Below the pieces are notes generated by a model. It searched no databases. It was given only the letters and a program-made list of their open reading frames with translations, and was not told where the DNA came from. A stretch of DNA of 64,000 bases, taken from Azospirillum sp. B21. GTDB lineage: Bacteria > Pseudomonadota > Alphaproteobacteria > Azospirillales > Azospirillaceae. This document shows positions 29,428 through 39,276 of the stretch, in pieces; position 1 is the stretch's first letter; the number at the start of each line of letters is the position of its first letter. Made by a program: the position numbers and the translations under genes. The stretch spans positions 496,001-560,000 of the forward strand of contig NZ_VTTO01000002.1 in NCBI RefSeq assembly GCF_008364825.1, read 5' to 3'.

Positions 29428-30822
29428 ATGGAAACCTTGTCGGCCCTTCTCTATCTTGTCGCTTCCATCTGCTTCGTCATGGCGCTGCGCGGGCTCTCCA
29501 GCCCGGAGACCTCGCGCCAGGGCAACATCTACGGCATGGTCGGCATGACCATCGCCATCCTGACCACGCTGGCCTCCCCCATCGTCCAGTCCTACTGGAT
29601 GATCGTGCTCGGCATCGCCATCGGCGGCGCCATCGGCTATGTGGTGGCTAAGAAGATCGAGATGACGGCGCTGCCGCAGCTGGTCGCCGCCTTCCACTCG
29701 CTGGTCGGTTTGGCCGCCGTCTTCGTGGCGCTCGCCGCCTTCTACTCGCCGGAGGCCTACGGCATCGGCGTGGCCGGCGCCATCGCCAAGGGCTCGCTGG
29801 TCGAGATGGCGCTCGGCACCGCCATCGGCGCCATCACCTTCACCGGCTCGCTGGTCGCCTTCGCCAAGCTGCAGGGGCTGGTCACCGGCAAGCCGCTGGT
29901 CTTCCCGATGCAGCATCCGCTGAACGCGGCGCTGGGCGTGCTGACCGTCATCCTGATCATCTGGCTGGTGCAGTCGAACTCCTCGGCGGCGATGTGGCTG
30001 ATCGTGCTGGTGGCGCTGGCTCTCGGCTTCCTGCTGATCCTGCCGATCGGCGGCGCCGACATGCCGGTGGTGATCTCGATGCTGAACAGCTATTCCGGCT
30101 GGGCGGCCTGCGGCATCGGCTTCACCCTGCAGAACAACCTGCTGATAATCACCGGTGCGCTGGTGGGTTCCTCGGGCGCGATCCTGTCCTACATCATGTG
30201 CAAGGGCATGAACCGCTCGATCTTCAACGTCATCCTCGGCGGCTTCGGCGGCGAGAGTGCCGCTGCCGGCGGTGAGGCCAAGGGGCCGCAGGGCAGCGTC
30301 AAGGCCGGCTCGGCCGAGGACGCCGCCTACATCATGAAGAACGCCCAGTCGGTGATCGTGGTGCCCGGCTACGGCATGGCGGTGGCGCAAGCCCAGCATG
30401 CCCTGCGCGAGATGTCCGACGCGCTGAAGCATGAAGGCGTGGACGTGAAGTACGCCATCCACCCGGTGGCGGGCCGCATGCCCGGCCACATGAACGTGCT
30501 GCTGGCCGAAGCGAACGTGCCCTACGACGAGGTGTTCGAGCTGGAGGACATCAACCGCGACTTCGGCACGGCGGATGTCGCCTTCGTCATCGGCGCCAAC
30601 GACGTGACCAACCCGGCGGCCAAGACCGACCCGACCAGCCCGATCTACGGCATGCCGATCCTGGACGTGGAGAAGGCCAAGACGGTGTTCTTCATCAAGC
30701 GCGGCATGGCGGCGGGTTATGCCGGCGTGGAGAACGAGCTGTTCTTCCGCCCCAACACCATGATGCTGTTCGGCGACGCCAAGAAGGTCACCGAAGAGGT
30801 GGTGAAGGCGATGGAAGCCTGA
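29428..30822 (+). CDS. pntB: NAD(P) transhydrogenase subunit beta
   Basis: A 464-residue beta subunit. The first 260 residues or so form the proton-conducting membrane helices (QLVAAFHSLVGLAAVFVALA contains the conserved channel His). The rest is the NADP(H)-binding domain III with VIVVPGYGMAVAQAQHAL and GRMPGHMNVLLAEA, and IGANDVTNPAAKTDP at the nucleotide site. It is the last gene of the pnt operon, with an excellent terminator 43 bases after its stop. Confidence 0.97.
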   Translation: METLSALLYLVASICFVMALRGLSSPETSRQGNIYGMVGMTIAILTTLASPIVQSYWMIVLGIAIGGAIGYVVAKKIEMTALPQLVAAFHSLVGLAAVFVALAAFYSPEAYGIGVAGAIAKGSLVEMALGTAIGAITFTGSLVAFAKLQGLVTGKPLVFPMQHPLNAALGVLTVILIIWLVQSNSSAAMWLIVLVALALGFLLILPIGGADMPVVISMLNSYSGWAACGIGFTLQNNLLIITGALVGSSGAILSYIMCKGMNRSIFNVILGGFGGESAAAGGEAKGPQGSVKAGSAEDAAYIMKNAQSVIVVPGYGMAVAQAQHALREMSDALKHEGVDVKYAIHPVAGRMPGHMNVLLAEANVPYDEVFELEDINRDFGTADVAFVIGANDVTNPAAKTDPTSPIYGMPILDVEKAKTVFFIKRGMAAGYAGVENELFFRPNTMMLFGDAKKVTEEVVKAMEA

Positions 30823-30864
30823 TCGGCATCCATCTGCGGTTGACCGGAACCAGTTGACCATGAA

Positions 30865-30900
30865 GGGCGCGGGGGCGAAGCTTCCCGCGCCCTTTTCTTT
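30865..30900 (+). terminator. Rho-independent terminator of the pnt operon
   Basis: A perfect 9-bp stem, GGGCGCGGG (30865-30873) with CCCGCGCCC (30884-30892), is followed by TTTTCTTT. It lies 42 bases after the pntB stop and directly upstream of the DUF1330 gene. Confidence 0.92.
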
Positions 30901-30934
30901 GGGCCGAAAAAAGACAAGAGAGGATGCGGAAACC

Positions 30935-31222
30935 ATGGCCGCCTACATCATCGCCGACGTGCGCGTGACCGACCCGGTCGCCTATGAGGTCTACAAATCG
31001 CTGACCCCCGATGCGATCGCCAAAAATGGCGGGCGTTTCCTCAGCCGCGGCGGCGAGACGGCGGTGCTGGAAGGCAACTGGCAGCCCAATCGCATCGTCA
31101 TCCTGGAATTTCCCGACATGGCGACGGCCAAGGCCTTCTACGACAGCCCGGAATACCGCAAGGCGCGCGAGGCCCGGCGCGATGCCGCCGACTTCAAGAT
31201 GATCGTGGTGGAGGGGCTGTAA
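30935..31222 (+). CDS. DUF1330 family protein (ferredoxin-like fold)
   Basis: A 95-residue protein of the DUF1330 family, a small dimeric alpha-beta barrel. Its pattern is AAYIIADVRVTDPVAYEVYK, GGRFLSRGGETAVLEG, RIVILEFPDMATAKAFYDSP and EYRKAREARRDAA. No catalytic assignment exists for the family. The ATG at 30935 is preceded by GAGAGGATGCGGAAACC. The pnt terminator separates it from the upstream operon. Confidence 0.9.
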   Translation: MAAYIIADVRVTDPVAYEVYKSLTPDAIAKNGGRFLSRGGETAVLEGNWQPNRIVILEFPDMATAKAFYDSPEYRKAREARRDAADFKMIVVEGL

Positions 31223-31433
31223 AGCGCCGGGGACCATCAGCGTCCGTTTGGACCCGCAGCGCGGTGGCGAGCCTGATGATGGTTTCCCGCGCTTCCCCGG
31301 CGGACCCGGACTCAGAAACAACATTGTTTCCATGTGCTATAGCCAATTCCCGTGCATCGATGTGTGAAAATCACTCTTCCTCTGACGCGCAATCGTGCTA
31401 AATAGCATCGGAACCCCAGTCGAGGATGATCCG

Positions 31434-32474
31434 ATGCTCCGCCTGACCCGCCGCTCCACCCTTGCCGCCCTGGTCGCCCTCGCCTCGGCCGCCGCATCGG
31501 CCGTCGCCGTCATGCCCGGCACCGCGCGCGCCGCCGACCCGGTGAAGCTGGAGATCGGCTACATCCCGATCCTGGCCGCCTCGCCGCTGTTCATCGTCGA
31601 CGGGCAGGGCTGGGCTAAGGAGGCGGGCATCCAGCTGAAGCTGACCCGCTTCGAATCCGGCCCGCACGCCATCCAGGCGATGGCCGCCGGCCAGATCGAC
31701 CTGCTCTATGCCGGCGTCGCCCCGGTTCTGGTCGCCCGCACCAAGGGCGCCGACATCTCGGTCATTGCCAACTCGGCGGTGGAGGAGATGGTGGTGGCCG
31801 CGCGCGGTCCCTTCGCCAAGGCAATCGGCGCCAATCCGACCGCCGAGTCCTTCAAGAAGTTCGCCGCCGACACCGGCCGCAAGCCGAAGATCGGCACCCA
31901 GCCGCCGGGCTCGGTTCCCGACACCGTGCTGAAGCACTGGCTGTTCAAGGTGGTGAAGGTCGATCCGGCCGATGTCGAACTGGTGCCGATGGGCATCGAG
32001 AAGACGCAGCAGGCCCTGCTGGCCGGCGCGCTCGACGCCGCCACCATCCGCGAGCCGACGGTGACCGTCACCCAGCAGATGGACCCGAACGTCGCCCTGC
32101 TCGCCACCGGCGCCCAGATGTTCCCGGACCAGCCCGGCACCGTGGTCGCCGCCCGCGCGGAGGTGCTGAAGAAGAACCCCGATGCCATCAAGGCGTTGGT
32201 CAAGGCCCACATCCGCGCCGTCGACATGATCGCCAAGGATCCGGCCGCCTCGGCGACGCTGGTGAACAACTATCTCGGCAAGGGCCTGATGGAACCGGCG
32301 ACGCTGGAAGCGGCCTTCAAGGGCCCCGGCTCCAAGTTCGTCGCCGATCCCCATTCGGTCGTGCCCGCGGTGGAGAAGATGATGGCCTTCACCAAGGAGA
32401 TCGGGTCGGCCAGCGAGACCATTCCCGTGGCCGAGGCCTTCGACTTCAGCTTCTACGACGCCGTCGCCAAGTAA
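31434..32474 (+). CDS. ABC transporter substrate-binding protein, SsuA/TauA/NrtA type
   Basis: A 346-residue periplasmic protein with a Tat-like or Sec signal peptide (RRSTLAALVALASAAASA, cleavage after ARA near 34). The fold signatures of the nitrate/sulfonate/taurine class are present: IGYIPILAASPLFIVDGQGW, AIQAMAAGQIDLLYAGVAP and LAGALDAATIREPTVT. GAGG lies 8 bases before the ATG. It begins a three-gene operon with permease and ATPase. The substrate, whether sulfonate, nitrate, cyanate or another small anion, cannot be told, and no desulfonase or reductase gene is adjacent. Confidence 0.9.
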   Translation: MLRLTRRSTLAALVALASAAASAVAVMPGTARAADPVKLEIGYIPILAASPLFIVDGQGWAKEAGIQLKLTRFESGPHAIQAMAAGQIDLLYAGVAPVLVARTKGADISVIANSAVEEMVVAARGPFAKAIGANPTAESFKKFAADTGRKPKIGTQPPGSVPDTVLKHWLFKVVKVDPADVELVPMGIEKTQQALLAGALDAATIREPTVTVTQQMDPNVALLATGAQMFPDQPGTVVAARAEVLKKNPDAIKALVKAHIRAVDMIAKDPAASATLVNNYLGKGLMEPATLEAAFKGPGSKFVADPHSVVPAVEKMMAFTKEIGSASETIPVAEAFDFSFYDAVAK

Positions 32475-32498
32475 GCCGGCGCGCCCGGGAAAATCGGA

Positions 32499-33257
32499 AT
32501 GCCGATGAAGACCTATAACAAGATCGCCCTCTCGGCGCTGGGCGTCGTCGTCTTCCTGCTGGCGTGGGAAGCGGTGGCGCGCAGCGGCGTGGTGCCGGCC
32601 CGGCTGCTGCCGTCGCCGAGCGCGGTGCCCGCCGCCTTTCTGACCGAGTTCAAGAGCGGCACCTGGCAGGCGATGGTGATGGCCAGCCTGTCGCATTATC
32701 TGGTCGGGCTGTCGCTGGGCACCTTCCTCGGCGTGTCCTTCGGCACGGCGGCGGCGCTGTGGGGCAAGTGGGACGCCTTCCAGGCCTGGGTCGTGCGCAT
32801 GCTGCGCCCGATCCCGGCCATCGCCTGGATCCCCTTCGCCATCATCTGGTTCGGCGTCAGTGAGGCGGCGGCGTCCTTCCTGATCGCGCTGACGGTGTTC
32901 TGGATCAACTACTACGCCAGCTACGCCGCGGTGCGCGGGGTGGACAAGGACCTGATCGAGCTGGGCTATGCCTTCGGCCAGGGCGGGCTGATCCCGCGGC
33001 TGTTCAAGATTATCCTGCCCGGCGCCCTTCCGGGCATCCTGTCGGGCCTGCGCGCCGGGCTGGGGCAGGGCTGGATGACGGTGGTCGCGGCCGAGCTGTT
33101 CGGCATCTCCGGCCTCGGCATGCGGATGATGGAGGCGTCGGGACTGCTGGCGACCCACATCGTCGTGCTCTACATGGTCACCATCGCGCTGCTCTACGGC
33201 GTGTCGGATTTCCTGTTCATGCAAGTTCAGTCGCGGGTGCTCTCATGGCAGCGGTGA
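32499..33257 (+). CDS. ABC transporter permease, SsuC/TauC/NrtB type
   Basis: A 252-residue inner-membrane subunit with about six helices. LLPSPSAVPAAFLTEFKSGT and MLRPIPAIAWIPFAIIWFG are typical of the sulfonate/nitrate permease family. The coupling EAA-type loop reads ELGYAFGQGGLIPRLFKIIL PG in two adjoining parts. GGGA lies 8 bases before ATG 32499; a second ATG is at 32505. It overlaps the ATPase gene by 13 bases. Confidence 0.92.
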   Translation: MPMKTYNKIALSALGVVVFLLAWEAVARSGVVPARLLPSPSAVPAAFLTEFKSGTWQAMVMASLSHYLVGLSLGTFLGVSFGTAAALWGKWDAFQAWVVRMLRPIPAIAWIPFAIIWFGVSEAAASFLIALTVFWINYYASYAAVRGVDKDLIELGYAFGQGGLIPRLFKIILPGALPGILSGLRAGLGQGWMTVVAAELFGISGLGMRMMEASGLLATHIVVLYMVTIALLYGVSDFLFMQVQSRVLSWQR

Positions 33258-34012
33258 CCCTCTCGAAGACCACCGCCGCGTCGGTCATCGACCTGGAGGA
33301 CGTGTCCATCGGTTACGGCAGCGACGCGCCGCCGGTGCTGGTCGACGTCAACCTGTCGGTCGAGCGCGGCAGCTTCGTCGCCATCGTCGGCCCGTCGGGC
33401 GTCGGCAAGTCCACGCTGCTGCGCGTCGTCGCCGGTCTGCACACCGCGCGCAGCGGCGGCGTCACCATCCACCAGGACAAGCGTCCCGGCCACCGCCCGG
33501 TCGGGCTGGTGTTCCAGGACTCCCGTCTGCTGCCCTGGCGCCGGGTGATCCGCAATGTGGAGTTCGGGCTGGAGGGCCTGCCGGTCAGCCGCGACGAGCG
33601 GCGTCAACGGGCGGAGGCCGCGCTGAAGCTGGTCCGGCTCGACGGCTATGCCCGCCGCTGGCCCTACGAGTTGTCGGGCGGCCAGCGCCAGCGCATCGGC
33701 ATCGCCCGCGCCATGGCGGTGGACCCGGACATCCTGCTGATGGACGAGCCCTTCGGCGCGCTGGACGCCATCACCCGCCACAACCTTCAGGACGAGTTGC
33801 GCCGCATCCATCAGGAGACCGGCAAGACCGTGCTGTTCGTCACCCACGACCTCGAAGAGGCGGTGCATCTGGCCGACCGCATCATCGTGCTGGGCGGCAC
33901 CCCGGCGCGGGTGGTGCGCGACGTGCGCAACAGCGCCGGCCGCGACGGCTCGGTGTTCCGCGATCAGGTGGAGCAGCTGCGGTCGGAGATCGCCGACAAT
34001 TACAGCATCTGA
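33245..34012 (+). CDS. ABC transporter ATPase, SsuB/TauB/NrtD type
   Basis: A 255-residue ATPase: Walker A GPSGVGKST near residue 49, Q-loop VFQDSRLLPWRRV, signature ELSGGQRQRIGIARAM, Walker B ILLMDEPFGALD, switch THDLEEAVHLADR. All are typical of the nitrate/sulfonate/taurine importer family. The start overlaps the permease gene, indicating translational coupling. It is the last gene of the transporter operon; an AraC regulator follows 172 bases on. Confidence 0.94.
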   Translation: MAAVTLSKTTAASVIDLEDVSIGYGSDAPPVLVDVNLSVERGSFVAIVGPSGVGKSTLLRVVAGLHTARSGGVTIHQDKRPGHRPVGLVFQDSRLLPWRRVIRNVEFGLEGLPVSRDERRQRAEAALKLVRLDGYARRWPYELSGGQRQRIGIARAMAVDPDILLMDEPFGALDAITRHNLQDELRRIHQETGKTVLFVTHDLEEAVHLADRIIVLGGTPARVVRDVRNSAGRDGSVFRDQVEQLRSEIADNYSI

Positions 34013-34184
34013 CCGGAGCAGGCCGGCGGATGCCCCCTCGCACGTGCCTCGCTGGGGGCATTGGCCGCTCCCGGTCCCGGATGGTAAGTCTATCGTACAA
34101 TTTCCTATGCGAACGGTCTCTGGCAGCCTGAAGTCGGCATGATGTTTGCTGCGTTGCGGCAAACCGGCTGCGAGGGGCTGCGTC

Positions 34185-35252
34185 ATGGGACCGCACCGAC
34201 CGTCTTTTGGGCACACCGCCGACCAGCTTGGCGGAGGGCGCACAGGAACTGTGCAGCACAACATCCTGGCCGCCGCGGCCTGCGGGGTGTCCGGCTTCAT
34301 CGCCGCGCAGGGCGGCTGTCCCGACCGGGTGTTCCACCGCGCGGGCGTGGAGGAGCGGGCGCTCGGCGAGCCGACGCTGGCGCTCGACCTCCGTGCCTAT
34401 GTGGCGATGATGGAGGTGGCGGCGGCGGAGACCGGCAACGACAATTTCGGCCTGGTGTTCGGCCGTCAGTTCCAGCCGGAGATGCTGGGGCTGATCGGTT
34501 CCATCGCGCTGGCCGCTCCGACGCTGGGCGCGGCGTTGGACCATCTCGCCCGGCTGTTCCCGTTCCACCAGCAGGCGACCGAGACCCGCTTCGTCCGCGA
34601 GGGCGAGTTGCTGCGGCTGGAATACCGCATCCTCGACGGCTGCATCGTCGAGCGGCGGCAGGATGCCGAACTGACCATGGGCATGTTCGCCAACGTCGTG
34701 CGCGCCTGCCTCGGCCCGCAGTGGATGCCGGAAGAGGTGCATTTCGAGCATCCCAAGCCGGAGGGCTGGCGCCAGCATGAGGCGCTGTTCGACGCGCCCG
34801 CCCATTTCGGCCAGCGCACCAATGCCATCCTGCTGCGCGACCGCCATCTCGAATGCCGCATGCCCGGCGGCGACATGGCGCGGCTGACCGGGCTGTGCGG
34901 CACGCTGATCGACATCGCCCGCGGCACCGGCACGCCGCCGCTGCTCGACCGCGTGAAGGCGGAGGTGCGGGCGCGGCTGCCGGAAGGTCCGCCCTATGTC
35001 GAGGACATCGCCGACCGGCTGGGCATCGCCCGCTGGACCCTTCAGCGCCGGCTGGCCGACGAGGGGCTGAGCTTCTCCGATCTGGTGGAGGGGGTGCGGC
35101 GCGATCTGGCCGCGGTCTACATCCGCCAGCGCCATGTTCCCATCGCCGACATCGGCGCGCTGCTGGGCTATTCGGAGGTCAGCGCCTTCAGCCGGGCCTT
35201 CCGCCGCTGGTTTGGCGTGTCGCCGGCGAGGATGCGCGAAGGGCGGGGCTGA
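34185..35252 (+). CDS. AraC family regulator with an arabinose-binding-like N-terminal domain
   Basis: A 355-residue regulator of the OruR/ArgR-like AraC subgroup (large N-terminal sensor domain, about residues 20-240). The C-terminal double helix-turn-helix reads VEDIADRLGIARWTLQRRLA, then IADIGALLGYSEVSAFSRAF and RRWFGVSPARMR. GAGGGG lies 7 bases before ATG 34185, chosen over ATG 34146 and GTG 34251. The location after the ABC operon suggests it may regulate that transporter, but this is only positional. Confidence 0.88.
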   Translation: MGPHRPSFGHTADQLGGGRTGTVQHNILAAAACGVSGFIAAQGGCPDRVFHRAGVEERALGEPTLALDLRAYVAMMEVAAAETGNDNFGLVFGRQFQPEMLGLIGSIALAAPTLGAALDHLARLFPFHQQATETRFVREGELLRLEYRILDGCIVERRQDAELTMGMFANVVRACLGPQWMPEEVHFEHPKPEGWRQHEALFDAPAHFGQRTNAILLRDRHLECRMPGGDMARLTGLCGTLIDIARGTGTPPLLDRVKAEVRARLPEGPPYVEDIADRLGIARWTLQRRLADEGLSFSDLVEGVRRDLAAVYIRQRHVPIADIGALLGYSEVSAFSRAFRRWFGVSPARMREGRG

Positions 35253-35371
35253 CCGGACCGGCCGGCCTCCGCATCCTGACCCTTGCCGATGGCGGACGCG
35301 ATCCGGCTGTCATAAGATCGGCGTCAGGACATTTCCCAAGCGGAACAGACCCTGGGCGGGACAGGCCGGAT

Positions 35372-36187
35372 ATGGCGCGCGCATCGACGAACCTTCACCG
35401 CTTCTGGCGTGACCCGGCGCTTCCGCACCTGGAGGCGCGGAGCATCGAGGACGGGCACGGGGTCTGCTATGGCTGGCACAGCCACCCGAGCTTCTCCATC
35501 GGGCTGGTGAGCGGCGGGGTCAGCGAATTCCGCATCGGCAGCGACTGCCATCGCGTTTCCGCCGGCACCATCGTGCTGATGAACCCGGACGAGGCGCATG
35601 TCTGCAATCCGCTCGACGGGCAGTCCTGGTCCTACCGCATGCTGTATGCCGATGCGGCATGGTTGGCGGCGGTGGAGGGGGAGGAGCGGTTCCGGCCCTT
35701 CGCCCCGGCGGTGAGCCACGACCCGGAACTGGCCGGCCGGCTGGGTCGGCTGTTCGGGCTGCTGTTCGATCCGACCACCGGCAGCGCCGGGACCGAGGAG
35801 GCGGTGCGGTCCTTCTTCGCCGGTCTGCGGCGGGCGCTGGGCGTAACGCCTGCCGATGTGGCGAACGGCGGCGAGCATGCGGCGCTGGAACTGGCGGCCG
35901 ACTTCATCTCCGCCCACTGCACCCAGCCCTTGCGGCTGGCCGACATCGCCGCGGTTTGCGGATTGTCGCCGTCCTATCTGGTGCGGTCCTTCAAGGCGCG
36001 CTACGGGCTGACCCCGCACGCCTACCAGATCAACCGCCGCATCCAGTTCGGCAAGCGCGAGTTGCAGCGCGGCCGGCCGATCGTGGAGGTCGCGCTGGAC
36101 GCCGGCTTCGCCGACCAGGCCCATTTCCAGCGCGCCTTCAAGCGGCATGTCGCCGCCACCCCGGGCCAGTACATGCGCCGCGACTGA
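35372..36187 (+). CDS. AraC family regulator with cupin N-terminal domain
   Basis: A 271-residue regulator. A cupin-like sensor (GWHSHPSFSIGLVSGGVSEF, VSAGTIVLMNPDEAHVCNP) precedes the HTH pair PLRLADIAAVCGLSPSYLVR and IVEVALDAGFADQAHFQRAF, ending KRHVAATPGQYMRRD. This class often controls an adjacent LysE-type exporter. Here a LysE gene converges from the other strand only 5 bases after its stop, which fits that association. Effector unknown. Confidence 0.9.
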   Translation: MARASTNLHRFWRDPALPHLEARSIEDGHGVCYGWHSHPSFSIGLVSGGVSEFRIGSDCHRVSAGTIVLMNPDEAHVCNPLDGQSWSYRMLYADAAWLAAVEGEERFRPFAPAVSHDPELAGRLGRLFGLLFDPTTGSAGTEEAVRSFFAGLRRALGVTPADVANGGEHAALELAADFISAHCTQPLRLADIAAVCGLSPSYLVRSFKARYGLTPHAYQINRRIQFGKRELQRGRPIVEVALDAGFADQAHFQRAFKRHVAATPGQYMRRD

Positions 36188-36192
36188 CGGGC

Positions 36193-36783
36193 TCAGGCGG
36201 CGAAGCCGATGTGGATGGCGCTCGCCGCAAGCAGGACGGCCATGGCACGGTTGAACAGCCGTATCCGCCGCTCGTCTGCCAGCAGATGGCGCAGCCGGGC
36301 ACCGGCATAGGCCCAGCTGCCGACGGACAGGGTGCAGATGATGAAATACAGCGCGGCGAAAACCCAGAGCCGGGCCGGATCGTCTCCGGCATAGGCGCCG
36401 ACGCCGGCCAGCGCGGCAACCCAGGCTTTCGGGTTCAGCCACTGCATGGCGGCGCCCTGCAGCAGGGAAGGGGCGGGCGGCTGCTCCCCCGCCGCGACCT
36501 TCCCGTCGCTCCACCACAGCGCCCAGCCCATCCACAGCAGGAAGGCCATGCCCGCCCAGCGGGTGAGCGTGACGGCGGCGGGCCAGCCGTGCAGCAACTC
36601 CGCCAGCCCGAGCCCGGCCAACAGCAGCAGCAGGACGAAGCCCAGGGTTGCCCCGGCGACGTGGGGCAGGGTGGCGCGCAGGCCGTGTGCCACCCCGCTG
36701 GACAGCGCCACCACATTGACCGGGCCGGGAGAGATCGACGCGGCCAGCGCAAAGCCGGCCATCGACAGGTAGAGCGTCATCAT
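36193..36783 (-). CDS. LysE family exporter
   Basis: A 196-residue LysE/RhtB-type exporter: ASISPGPVNVVALSSGVAHG at the N-terminus, QWLNPKAWVAALAGVGAYAG centrally, six helices. It is the third LysE-type gene in the window and differs clearly from the other two. It starts 9 bases after the DUF2000 gene on the same strand, so the two are probably co-transcribed. The convergent AraC gene is its likely regulator. Confidence 0.9.
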   Translation of the reverse strand: MMTLYLSMAGFALAASISPGPVNVVALSSGVAHGLRATLPHVAGATLGFVLLLLLAGLGLAELLHGWPAAVTLTRWAGMAFLLWMGWALWWSDGKVAAGEQPPAPSLLQGAAMQWLNPKAWVAALAGVGAYAGDDPARLWVFAALYFIICTLSVGSWAYAGARLRHLLADERRIRLFNRAMAVLLAASAIHIGFAA

Positions 36784-36792
36784 CGTCCCGCC

Positions 36793-37203
36793 CTATTTCA
36801 GCAGCGGCAGAGAGCCGGTCAGCGAGCGGACCAGAGCCGCCGGGCCATGCAGGCAGAGGCCGAGATAGCGCAACTCCTCCTGCCGGGTGGCGGCGAGGCG
36901 CCGGCTGTAGTCATCGTAGCTCTTGGCGCGCTGGGCGACGTCGGTCATGCCGATCGCGCGGAGCCCGTCGGCTTCCCGTTCCACCGCCAGCCGGCGCAGG
37001 GCGCGCAAGCCCTCGGCATCGGAAACCAGGATCGGCATGACGATGGTGGTGATGCCGGGATGGCCGATGCCGTCGGCATCGCGCAGGTCGCAGCCCACCA
37101 GTTCGGGTCGCTCCTTCCCCAGCGTCATCGACAGGGCGGCGGCGGTGTTGGCGATCAGCCCCGGCGGCAGGGCACGGTCGATGATGAAGGCGCAGCGTGT
37201 CAC
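36793..37203 (-). CDS. DUF2000 family protein
   Basis: A 136-residue protein of the DUF2000 family, whose fold is like peptidyl-tRNA hydrolase 2. Visible family blocks are CAFIIDRALPPGLIANTAAA, GCDLRDADGIGHPGITTIVM and PILVSDAEGLRALRRLA. It starts at GTG 37203 with GGAAAG 6 bases upstream. It lies in a compact minus-strand group with the LysE exporter and, further upstream, the Lin0512 gene. No catalytic role is known. Confidence 0.85.
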   Translation of the reverse strand: MTRCAFIIDRALPPGLIANTAAALSMTLGKERPELVGCDLRDADGIGHPGITTIVMPILVSDAEGLRALRRLAVEREADGLRAIGMTDVAQRAKSYDDYSRRLAATRQEELRYLGLCLHGPAALVRSLTGSLPLLK

Positions 37204-37309
37204 GTCCGGCTTTCCTTTGTTGAACCAAGGTCAGGCCGGTGGACTGTCGCGGGTCGTGCGGGGGCCGGTATTGAAGGAAATTACCCCCGGCCGGGGAGGG
37301 GCCGGCCGC

Positions 37310-37666
37310 TCAGAGGCCGACCTCGATCGCCGCGTTGACGACGTAGATCTGCTCGTTGCGGTCGTTCTTGTCCGCCAGGAAAATGCCGCTGGGCGCCAGC
37401 ATGCCGCCGCTGGTGACGTGGATGGTGACGGCGCCATAGGGGAAGACGGCCTTCACCGCTTCGTGGTTCAGCCGGTCGGCGTCGGCCGGGACGGCAAGGT
37501 GGACCCGCACCTGCATTTTGCTGGTGTCGCCATCCACCAGGGCGCGCATGCCGGGCATGGAGTTGCGCTCTATGGCGTTGCGCACGGCGCGGACGGCGGC
37601 CTTGGTCACGTCCTGGCCGTGCAGGTCCACCCCCATGCCGAGTTCCACGAACATCACCTGCTTCAT
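37310..37666 (-). CDS. Lin0512 family protein
   Basis: A 118-residue protein recognisable as the Lin0512/TIGR02058 family: VMFVELGMGVDLHGQDVTKA, AVRAVRNAIERNSMPGMRAL, and the Gly-rich TSGGMLAPSGIFLADK. The family is conserved but uncharacterised. Genomes often hold it with DUF2000-like or transport genes. It is 106 bases upstream of DUF2000. A dispersed palindromic element lies just upstream. Confidence 0.85.
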   Translation of the reverse strand: MKQVMFVELGMGVDLHGQDVTKAAVRAVRNAIERNSMPGMRALVDGDTSKMQVRVHLAVPADADRLNHEAVKAVFPYGAVTIHVTSGGMLAPSGIFLADKNDRNEQIYVVNAAIEVGL

Positions 37667-37777
37667 CGCGTCGGGCTTTCCTGTCGGTGTTGGGTGAGGG
37701 GGGATGATGGCGCGCGGGCGTGGGGATGGCCAGGGGTGGGGGTAGGATTTTCGGGGGGTGGAAGGGGTGGGTTTGCC

Positions 37778-37897
37778 CCCTCCCTAACCCTCCCCCGCTT
37801 TGCGGGAGAGGGAACTCCGCCGCGCTGGCGCTCAACTCCCTCTCCCGCGACCGGACCGGCCTTCGGCCGGCCGAGAGCGGAGGAGGGTCGGGGAGGG
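37778..37897. repeat. 120-bp GC-rich palindromic element (dispersed family)
   Basis: The ends form 16-bp inverted repeats with 14 matches (37778-37793 and 37882-37897). Inside is a perfect 12-bp inverted repeat (37802-37813 with 37837-37848) and a CCGGCC-TTC-GGCCGG hairpin near 37855-37869. The 17 bases at 37782-37798 are identical to the arm of the 6258-6310 palindrome. It fills the gap between the Lin0512 and pobA genes, 20 bases beyond the pobA stop. REP-like or MITE-like; no coding capacity. Confidence 0.8.
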
Positions 37898-37916
37898 AGC
37901 AGCAGCAGCTCCCCTC

Positions 37917-39248
<1,332 letters not shown>

Positions 39249-39276
39249 TCATCGTCAGGCCGCCGGAGCCCGTGCG

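Noticed and set aside
31332..31367. Short frame MCYSQFPCIDV upstream of the SsuA-type transporter, considered as a second Cys leader
   Set aside because: It lacks a ribosome site and has no consecutive Cys codons or overlapping hairpin.
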